Translations under genes and position numbers: made by a program | Shown: positions 1 to 5,251 of the stretch, one piece after another | How positions within the stretch are numbered: the first letter of the stretch is position 1 | Layout: the number at the start of each line of letters is the position of its first letter | Notes under the pieces: model-generated | What the model was told of the DNA's origin: nothing | What the model saw: only the letters and a program-made list of their open reading frames with translations | The model's database searches: none | Assembly (NCBI GenBank): GCA_007125255.1 | Contig: SLDM01000452.1 | Coordinates: 1 to 8,303 of the forward strand | From: Phycisphaerales bacterium | GTDB taxonomy: Bacteria > Planctomycetota > Phycisphaerae > Phycisphaerales > SM1A02 | Length of the DNA: 8,303 nucleotides | Direction of reading: 5' to 3'

Positions 1-2620
1 ACAGGGAGCGGTCCAGATTCCGCAGGTGGAACCGTGCGAGCGTCGGCACCGCGGCCGGGACGCCGCGGGCATCCAGCGCGAGGTCGATCAGCCGATCGGT
101 CATCTCCGACTGCAGATTGCGCCGCAGGCTCGAAATCATCGGGGCGCGTTCGGTGTATCGGCCGTCGGCTCCATTTTCCAGTTCGGTGTAGATCGCTTCC
201 ACCACGCTGCCCATGAGTTCGGGCAGGGTGAGCATGTCTTCCTCGATCTCGACACGGAGTTCGTTGTCGTAGACGCGCTGCAGCGTTCCGGGGTTCATCA
301 GGTAGAGCATCGCGAAGCTCTGGATCTGGGCGACGCGGCTGTGAATCGGGAAGGTCACGTTGCCGCTGCTGGCGCCCCAGTGCCGGAACCGGTTCGGGAC
401 CAGTTTCCGCATGACTTCCGGACGGAGATCAAAGCGATCATCGTGGAAGGCGTTGTCGATGACGAACGCGAGCGCTTCACGCTGACGCTCCGGCTCAACC
501 GGGACGTACGGATCACGTGCGTTGGGATCACCCTTGCGGTCGCGATGGACGTACGCGCCGCCGACAAAGCGGCTGGCCACGCGAAGCGCCCCGAGATGTT
601 CGCCCAGCGTCTGTTCGTACGCGCGGCGAAGCAGGTGCCAGCTCTGTCCATCTTCGACGGCCTTGTCGAGAATTCGCTCGCGCATGGTCGTCACAAGATC
701 GAGACGTGACTGGGCCCACTCGAGCGGATCACGGCCGAGAACCCACACATCGACGAGCGGGTCGGGGCCGGCGCGGTCTTCATCCGTGGCGTAGAGCAGT
801 TCCGGTTGCGCGCCGCGGCTGGCGATCTCGGGAAGCTGCTGCTGGTTGAGGGTGTAGCCGTACTCAATCGCCCACATGTCGTAGGGGCCGAGCGTCGGCA
901 TCGCCCAGTCACCGCGCTCTTCTTCACCGGTCGGGGGAATGAACGTGCCTGCATAATCCATGACGGAGGCGACCGCCGCTTCACCCTGCTTTTCAGCGAT
1001 CTCATTCAGCGAGAGCCAGCTTGCCGCCTTGAAGTTATGCCGCAGGCCGAGCGTGTGCCCGACTTCGTGCATGACGACGTACTTCAACATCGCGCCGAGG
1101 TATTCTTCCGGAACGCCATCGAGCGTCGGCGCATCGGACTTTTCACCCAGCAGGGTGTCGCTCATGATCTGCAGCGCGAGGTTGGCCGTCTGCATCTGCA
1201 ATGCGGCGCCCATGCCGAAATCGCAGTGGTCATTCATCTGGACGACGCGCTGCATGAGGCGGCTGCGAGAGGCGGGGGCGGGTTCGCCCAGCAGATCGGC
1301 CTTCTCATCGTCGGTCAGGTCGGGGTCGTTGAGAATCGCGTCCCGCTCCGGTTCGATCTCCTCGTGGCGGGTAAGCGGGTTCCAGAGCGGCCGATCCTCG
1401 ATGAACTTCATCGCTTCCGGGGCCATTCCTTCCAGGCCGAAGTTCTCGATCATCTCCCGGTAACGGACCGCCCAGAGCTTGAGCATCGCATCGTCGAAGA
1501 TGATGTTGGCGTCGAGGATCTGTCCCGATTCCGGATTGACCCGGCTCGGTCCCATCGCGAACGCCCTTTCGGAGGTGATCCAGCGGAAGAAGTTGTAGCG
1601 CACGTCTTCCGGGTAGATATCCATGTACGCACCGGTGCGGGCATCCTGCTGCCGGACCTCGATCGCGTCGACAAAGCCGATTTTCTCGAACGCGCGGTTC
1701 CATTCCAGAATGCCATCGCGGACGAAACGCCGGTAGCGGATCGGGACGGTGTGTTCGATGTAGAAGACGATCGGCTCGACGGGGGGGCTCTGGCGGAGTT
1801 GCGGGTCGCGCTTCTCCAGGTGCCAGCGGTTGATGTACCGCACAAACTGGTCTCCGCCCGCTTCGTTGCGGGAGAAGTCCTTGAAGACGGTCATGAAGTA
1901 GCCGATGCGTTCATCGGCTTCGCGCGGCCGATAGTTCGTGCGCGGGATCACGCTGATCGAATAGTGAAAGCTGGTCAGCTGCCCGCCGGCCATGGGCATG
2001 GTGATGGGGATCTCGATGTTCTGGGGGAAGGCCTTGATCTGGCCGATCTCCGCGAGTTGATGGGTGCCGCTCAGCCCGGTGAGCACGGCCGACTGACGCA
2101 GGAGGACATCGTTGAGGTCGATGACGGGCGTGCCGCCGGGACCGAAACCGAGAATCCGCGTGTTCAGGAGAACGCGGTCGGTGAAGGTGCGTTCCACGCT
2201 GCTGCGCAGCTCCGCATCGCGCTGGCCCCGGGCCTGCCGGCGGATGTTCGGAGCGATGAGCATCAGCCGGTCATTGTGCCGCTTCCAGTAGGCGTAGGTG
2301 TCCCGCCACTGCCAGCCGGTCTGCGCGCTGCCGCCGGTGATGCTCGTGGCGATGAAGATGCGCTGGTTCTCGAAGTTCCGGGGCAGCTGCGCGACCATCC
2401 GGTGGCGCTGTCGATCGACGTAGATCGTGTAGAGCGACTGGCCGCCATCCGCCGTGGAAACGACGCGTTCCATGTTCTCGGTGATGTTCTCGAACGACTG
2501 AAACTGCGCCGCGGCCGTGGAAGCGATGAAGCAGATCGCCGCCGCCATCATGATGGTCAGTGCGGGCAGCAGATTCAGTTCCCGATGGACGGATCGCAGC
2601 CGCCAGAGCTTCGCCGGCAT
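1..2620 (-). CDS. Secreted zinc-dependent metalloprotease, DUF5117/DUF4953 type (3' end beyond window)
   Basis: The frame opens at an ATG at 2620 and stays open to position 2, giving 873 residues without a stop, so the C-terminus lies outside the window. The N-terminus looks like a Sec signal peptide: a basic n-region, a hydrophobic stretch at about residues 17-34, and an Ala-rich site near residue 38. The zinc site HEVGHTLGLRHNF (518-530) fits the metzincin pattern HExxHxxGxxH, with H518, H522 and H528 as ligands and E519 as catalytic base. A Met-turn-like SVMDY lies at 552-556. The region around W307 (GILEWNRAFEKIGF) and the stretch near residues 115-160 resemble the DUF4953 and DUF5117 parts of this family. 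Substrate is unknown; activity outside the cytoplasm is inferred from the signal peptide. The start is supported by a strong Shine-Dalgarno. The long open frames on the opposite strand here are shadows. Confidence 0.9.
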   Translation of the reverse strand, partial: MPAKLWRLRSVHRELNLLPALTIMMAAAICFIASTAAAQFQSFENITENMERVVSTADGGQSLYTIYVDRQRHRMVAQLPRNFENQRIFIATSITGGSAQTGWQWRDTYAYWKRHNDRLMLIAPNIRRQARGQRDAELRSSVERTFTDRVLLNTRILGFGPGGTPVIDLNDVLLRQSAVLTGLSGTHQLAEIGQIKAFPQNIEIPITMPMAGGQLTSFHYSISVIPRTNYRPREADERIGYFMTVFKDFSRNEAGGDQFVRYINRWHLEKRDPQLRQSPPVEPIVFYIEHTVPIRYRRFVRDGILEWNRAFEKIGFVDAIEVRQQDARTGAYMDIYPEDVRYNFFRWITSERAFAMGPSRVNPESGQILDANIIFDDAMLKLWAVRYREMIENFGLEGMAPEAMKFIEDRPLWNPLTRHEEIEPERDAILNDPDLTDDEKADLLGEPAPASRSRLMQRVVQMNDHCDFGMGAALQMQTANLALQIMSDTLLGEKSDAPTLDGVPEEYLGAMLKYVVMHEVGHTLGLRHNFKAASWLSLNEIAEKQGEAAVASVMDYAGTFIPPTGEEERGDWAMPTLGPYDMWAIEYGYTLNQQQLPEIASRGAQPELLYATDEDRAGPDPLVDVWVLGRDPLEWAQSRLDLVTTMRERILDKAVEDGQSWHLLRRAYEQTLGEHLGALRVASRFVGGAYVHRDRKGDPNARDPYVPVEPERQREALAFVIDNAFHDDRFDLRPEVMRKLVPNRFRHWGASSGNVTFPIHSRVAQIQSFAMLYLMNPGTLQRVYDNELRVEIEEDMLTLPELMGSVVEAIYTELENGADGRYTERAPMISSLRRNLQSEMTDRLIDLALDARGVPAAVPTLARFHLRNLDRSL

Positions 2621-2626
2621 GGTGAT

Positions 2627-2631
2627 CTCCT
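2627..2631 (-). promoter_or_regulatory. Shine-Dalgarno of the metalloprotease gene
   Basis: On the minus strand AGGAG (part of AAGAGGAGAT) ends six bases before the ATG at 2620. It fixes the start that gives a complete signal peptide. I see no convincing -35/-10 pair for this gene in the 250-bp gap up to 2870. Confidence 0.75.
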
Positions 2632-2783
2632 CTTGATTGTTCCTGTGGCTACTCATCAACACATGTGTGGCCCGCGCGTTCGGTGCGGACGGACCGCGGA
2701 TGAGCGCGAACTTCCTGATCATCTCTTACCCATCGACCGGGTGCTGGATGCACCACGAGGGGGAAAAGCGGCGGGAATTCGGC

Positions 2784-2808
2784 CGTTTTCGACCCGTGTT
2801 TTCGGACC
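2784..2808. repeat. Short degenerate direct repeat upstream of the metalloprotease gene
   Basis: CGTTTTCGACC (2784-2794) is followed 13 bp later by TGTTTTCGGACC (2797-2808). These T-runs stand out in GC-rich surroundings, about 165-190 bp upstream of the metalloprotease start. They could be a regulator site or chance; nothing else supports a function. Confidence 0.2.
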
Positions 2809-2848
2809 TTGTTCCCCGATCCGGTTTCCCGATCTATGCCCTCCCGGG

Positions 2849-2868
2849 CCGCCGCGGCAGGCCGGCGG
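2849..2868 (-). terminator. Possible GC-rich hairpin after the small hypothetical gene
   Basis: CCGCCG (2849-2854) and CGGCGG (2863-2868) can pair around an 8-base loop just downstream of the stop codon at 2871. There is no U-run, and such hairpins are common by chance in DNA this rich in GC. Confidence 0.2.
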
Positions 2869-2870
2869 GG

Positions 2871-3242
2871 TCACTCACCGGGCTCGAGCACGAAGCCGGC
2901 CCGTTCGGCTCGATCCGGCAGGAGCACGTCCCGCCGCTCCGCCGCCCCGGTGTCGGTGCCCGCCCGCTCCCGAAGTTCGCGGGCGAGTTCCATGGCCGGT
3001 TCAAGGTTCGTCAGCAGGAACGCGTTGACCGAGGCGATCAGCTTGTTGATATCCCGCGGCGGATGCTCGAGCGCCCGCTCGATCACCTGGTCGATGACCT
3101 GGCGGGTGAGGCTGGCATCTTTCCGCGCGCGGATCACCTGGTTCGGCTCACGGGATGAACCGGCCGGCAGTGGAAGCTTGATCGGTGCCGACCGCATCTC
3201 CATGGGTCGATGTGATTCCCGAATCGGATCCGGCGTCGTCAT
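2871..3242 (-). CDS. Hypothetical protein, 123 aa, mostly helical
   Basis: I do not recognise the family. The start at 3242 is chosen because GAGGTGG lies just upstream of that ATG; the frame is open to an earlier ATG at 3335, which has no Shine-Dalgarno. There is no signal peptide or membrane segment. Residues 1-34 are rich in Pro and polar residues. Residues 35-94 look like consecutive amphipathic helices, with motifs such as QVIDQVIERALEHP and INKLIASVNAFLL. The tail (95-123) is charged and rich in Arg and Glu. Third codon positions are strongly GC-biased, as in the neighbouring genes. It lies between purE and the metalloprotease on the same strand, with gaps of 188 and 250 bp, so cotranscription is uncertain. 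It could be a lineage-specific cytoplasmic protein. The main doubt is that GC-rich DNA yields many spurious frames; the ribosome site and helical pattern favour a real gene. Confidence 0.6.
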   Translation of the reverse strand: MTTPDPIRESHRPMEMRSAPIKLPLPAGSSREPNQVIRARKDASLTRQVIDQVIERALEHPPRDINKLIASVNAFLLTNLEPAMELARELRERAGTDTGAAERRDVLLPDRAERAGFVLEPGE

Positions 3243-3246
3243 GGAC

Positions 3247-3252
3247 CACCTC
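3247..3252 (-). promoter_or_regulatory. Shine-Dalgarno of the hypothetical gene
   Basis: GAGGTG on the minus strand, with its GAGG core six bases before the ATG at 3242. It decides the start over the upstream in-frame ATG at 3335. Confidence 0.6.
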
Positions 3253-3385
3253 ACATTCCCCGTATTCCGTCGAAGGGCCGCGCGAAGAAACGCGATCGAC
3301 CGAGGCGAACCTGACAGAATCGACACAGAACGCATCGGTATTCAGCGATTGCACTTCCGGTCGGGGCCCGAACGCTTCCGGGGAA

Positions 3386-3418
3386 CGGCGCAACCGGCAG
3401 GAATTGCCAGCGTCGCCG
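3386..3418 (-). terminator. Long hairpin downstream of purE, candidate terminator
   Basis: CGGCG (3386-3390) pairs with CGCCG (3414-3418), and CCGGCA (3394-3399) pairs with TGCCAG (3405-3410) with one G-U pair. The loop is 5 bases, and a small internal loop of three bases per side contains one further possible wobble pair. It begins 13 bases past the purE stop. No U-run follows, so it may be a non-canonical terminator or a 3' stabilising structure. Confidence 0.4.
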
Positions 3419-3430
3419 GAACGGGGGAGG

Positions 3431-3943
3431 TTATCGGCCCCGGGGCGGCAGTTCCGAGACCGCGCTGGACTGCTCCTCGCGGAAGGCCAGCAGGGCTTCG
3501 CGAACGGCGTGGTCGGAGAGGGCGAGCACCTGGGCCGAGAAGATCGCGGCGTTGACCGCCCCGGCCGAGCCGATCGCGAACGTCGCCACCGGCACCCCCT
3601 TCGGCATCTGCGCCATCGAGAGCAGGGAATCGAGCCCTTCCAGCGACCACGCCTTCATCGGGCACGCCAGGACCGGCAGCGGCGTCAGGGCGGCAACGAC
3701 GCCGGCCAGGTGAGCCGCGCCGCCGGCGGCGCAGATGATCGCCTTCAGGCCGCGCGCCTCGGCGGTTTCGCAGTAGCGGGCCACGCGGTGCGGATTCCGG
3801 TGCGCGGAGATCACGTTGCATTCGTGGGTGATGCCGAGCCGGTCGAGCGTCTCGGAGCACTTTTCCATGGTCGACCAGTCCGACGCGCTGCCCATCAGGA
3901 CTCCGATGGCCGCGCCGTCGACGGTAGTGTAGGTGTCACTCAT
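3431..3943 (-). CDS. purE: N5-carboxyaminoimidazole ribonucleotide mutase PurE
   Basis: This cytoplasmic enzyme of de novo purine synthesis converts N5-CAIR to CAIR, the step after PurK. The 170-residue length is normal for class I PurE. Visible family motifs are MGSASDW (17-23), SAHRNP with the likely catalytic His48 (46-51), AGGAAHLAG (73-81), DSLLSMAQMP (105-114) and GVPVATFAIG (116-125). The start at 3943 places the first motif at the expected distance from the N-terminus; the open frame extends upstream to 4024 but would overlap asd. Another in-frame ATG at 3952 overlaps the likely -10 box. No Shine-Dalgarno precedes either ATG. No purK is present in the window, so the usual purE-purK pairing is absent on this side. 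asd is transcribed divergently from 58 bp away. The identification is firm. Confidence 0.96.
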   Translation of the reverse strand: MSDTYTTVDGAAIGVLMGSASDWSTMEKCSETLDRLGITHECNVISAHRNPHRVARYCETAEARGLKAIICAAGGAAHLAGVVAALTPLPVLACPMKAWSLEGLDSLLSMAQMPKGVPVATFAIGSAGAVNAAIFSAQVLALSDHAVREALLAFREEQSSAVSELPPRGR

Positions 3944-3950
3944 GCGCGGC

Positions 3951-3956
3951 ATTTTA
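3951..3956 (-). promoter_or_regulatory. Candidate -10 box for purE
   Basis: TAAAAT on the minus strand ends seven bases before the purE ATG at 3943. With usual sigma-70 spacing, transcription would begin at or next to the ATG, which agrees with the absent Shine-Dalgarno. No good -35 hexamer is visible 16-18 bases further upstream, where the DNA is nearly all G and C. Confidence 0.35.
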
Positions 3957-3986
3957 GCGATCTTGCGCCGCGCGCGGTGGGGGCGA

Positions 3987-3994
3987 GATATGAT
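3987..3994 (+). promoter_or_regulatory. Candidate -10 box for asd
   Basis: GATATGAT includes TATGAT (3989-3994), which ends six bases before the asd ATG at 4001. A TTGCGC (3963-3968) lies 18-20 bases upstream and could be a weak -35. This arrangement would give a leaderless or nearly leaderless asd transcript. Confidence 0.3.
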
Positions 3995-4000
3995 GCAGCC

Positions 4001-5059
4001 ATGAACGAGATGGATGCTCCCCATCTGGCCATCGTCGGGGCGACCGGAGCGGTGGGCCGTGAGGCCGTGACGCTGCTGGAGTCCCGGGGAACGGCCCTTC
4101 AGTCACTGCGCCTGCTGGCATCACCCCGCTCGGCGGGTTCGACGATTCGGTTCCGCGGCGAACCGGTCACCGTCGAGCCGCTCAGCCGGGCGAGCTTCGA
4201 CGGCGTGGATGTCGCGATCTTTTCCGCCGGCGGATCGATCAGCCGCGAGTTTGCCCCGCAGGCGGTACGGGCCGGCGTGACCGTCATCGATAACTCGAGC
4301 GCGTTCCGCATGGATCCGGAGGTGCCTCTGATCGTGCCGGAGATCAACGGCGAACGCCTGGCGGAGTGGCCCGGGGCCGGGATCATCGCCAACCCGAACT
4401 GTTCCACGATCATCGCCCTGATGGCGGTGACGCCGCTCTACCGCGCTGCCGGCATTGATCGCATGGTCATCAGCACCTACCAGTCCGCCTCCGGTGCCGG
4501 AGCCGCCGCGATGGCCGAGCTGGAGCAGCAGGCGCGGGAGTTCGTGGAGGGCCGGCCGTTGACGACGAAGATCATCGACCGGCCGTATCTGTTCAACGTT
4601 TTCAGCCACAACTCTCCCATCGGGGAGGATGGCTACAACGAAGAAGAACGCAAGTTGCTGCGCGAAACACACAGGATCTGGGTGGATGACTCGGTTCGGA
4701 TCACCGCGACCTGTGTGCGCGTCCCCGTGTTGCGTTCGCATTGTGAGTCGATCAACCTGACGCTGCGGCGGCCGCTGCCCGAAGCGCGGGTTCGCGAAGT
4801 GCTGGAAGGCGCTCCGGGCGTGACCGTGGTCGATGACCGCGCGAACAACCGCTTCCCCGAGCCGCGCGACGCTTCGGGCCGGGATGAGGTCCTGGTGGGG
4901 CGCATCCGCGCCGATCTCAGCCAGCCGGAGGGGTTCGGATATGACCTCTTCGTCGCGGGCGACCAATTGCGCAAGGGAGCGGCGCTCAACGCGGTGCAGA
5001 TTCTGGAGCGCCTGGCCCGGTCGCCGATGGCCCGGTCGCCGAAACCCGCGGCATCGTGA
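4001..5059 (+). CDS. asd: Aspartate-semialdehyde dehydrogenase
   Basis: Makes L-aspartate 4-semialdehyde from aspartyl phosphate with NADPH, at the branch to lysine/diaminopimelate, threonine and methionine; cytoplasmic. The protein has 352 residues, close to the family norm. An N-terminal Rossmann motif GATGAVG (13-19) binds the cofactor. VTVIDNSSAFR and VPLIVPEING follow. The catalytic cysteine is C134 in NPNCST. YQSASGAG lies after it, and the probable catalytic base is H247 in the RVPVLRSHCES segment. The frame is open upstream to 3185, but the start at 4001 puts the dinucleotide motif at the normal position and avoids overlap with purE. No Shine-Dalgarno is visible. The last residues contain a repeated ARSP unit caused by a 15-bp tandem duplication, beyond the conserved ILERL helix, so activity should be unaffected. 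Confidence 0.96.
   Translation: MNEMDAPHLAIVGATGAVGREAVTLLESRGTALQSLRLLASPRSAGSTIRFRGEPVTVEPLSRASFDGVDVAIFSAGGSISREFAPQAVRAGVTVIDNSSAFRMDPEVPLIVPEINGERLAEWPGAGIIANPNCSTIIALMAVTPLYRAAGIDRMVISTYQSASGAGAAAMAELEQQAREFVEGRPLTTKIIDRPYLFNVFSHNSPIGEDGYNEEERKLLRETHRIWVDDSVRITATCVRVPVLRSHCESINLTLRRPLPEARVREVLEGAPGVTVVDDRANNRFPEPRDASGRDEVLVGRIRADLSQPEGFGYDLFVAGDQLRKGAALNAVQILERLARSPMARSPKPAAS
5013..5042 (+). repeat. Perfect 15-bp tandem duplication at the 3' end of asd
   Basis: TGGCCCGGTCGCCGA occurs at 5013-5027 and again at 5028-5042 without a mismatch. It is in frame and doubles the encoded ARSP unit just before the C-terminus. The identity of the copies suggests a recent slippage event. Confidence 0.9.
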
Positions 5060-5131
5060 ACTGTCTCCCCTTCGTCGCTTCGCCCCTCTGCCCGTCCGTC
5101 GCTTCCCCTCCGTGCCCCGCGCCCGTCCCCA
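5060..5131. repeat. Pyrimidine-rich spacer with imperfect 24-bp repeat after asd
   Basis: The plus strand is strongly C/T-rich here. CGTCGCTTC occurs at 5073-5081 and 5097-5105, followed in both copies by similar CCCCTC-rich sequence, giving a decayed tandem repeat of period 24. No gene is evident. It lies just after the asd stop. Confidence 0.4.
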
Positions 5132-5161
5132 CGCCAGTGCCGGTTCAGCCCCTCTTCCGGC

Positions 5162-5177
5162 GCTCCGGGGCCGGAGC
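5162..5177 (+). terminator. Inverted repeat between asd and ftsK
   Basis: GCTCCGG and CCGGAGC form perfect 7-bp arms with a 2-base spacer. As a hairpin this gives six pairs and a GGGC loop. It lies about 100 bases past asd and upstream of the ftsK promoter candidate. It lacks a U-run, so a terminator role is tentative; a protein-binding palindrome is also possible. Confidence 0.3.
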
Positions 5178-5193
5178 TCGAGCCCCGAGGTCG

Positions 5194-5221
5194 TTCCTGA
5201 CGGCACAATGCTGTCTAAAAT
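5194..5221 (+). promoter_or_regulatory. Candidate sigma-70 promoter of ftsK
   Basis: TTCCTG (5194-5199), a 16-base spacer and TAAAAT (5216-5221) lie about 30 bases before the ftsK ATG. The -10 hexamer is the same as the one proposed for purE and stands out in the GC-rich spacer. The -35 match is only partial. Confidence 0.4.
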
Positions 5222-5241
5222 GATCCTTTCGCGCCGATAGC

Positions 5242-5248
5242 AAAGGGA
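5242..5248 (+). promoter_or_regulatory. Shine-Dalgarno of ftsK
   Basis: AAAGGGA lies three bases before the ATG at 5252. The spacing is a little tight, but it supports this start, which is followed by a short basic N-terminus and the first membrane helix. Confidence 0.5.
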
Positions 5249-5251
5249 ATC

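Noticed and set aside
26..709. A 227-codon open frame on the plus strand
   Set aside because: Antisense to the C-terminal part of the metalloprotease, with no family features.
806..3028. A 740-codon open frame on the plus strand
   Set aside because: It lies antisense to the metalloprotease, which has the signal peptide, zinc motif and ribosome site. Its translation is low-complexity and rich in Arg, Ala, Asp, Val and His with no recognisable domain, as expected from the complement of GC-biased codons.
3148..3393. An 81-codon minus-strand frame overlapping the hypothetical gene
   Set aside because: It lacks a ribosome site and overlaps the better-supported 123-residue gene in another frame.
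3185..4000. Upstream extension of the asd frame
   Set aside because: The open frame would add 272 residues antisense to purE. The cofactor motif is at the correct distance from the ATG at 4001, so the extension is not coding.
5060..5251. Small RNA or riboswitch between asd and ftsK
   Set aside because: Only a short inverted repeat and pyrimidine-rich decayed repeats are visible; no known riboswitch core or RNA fold was recognised.
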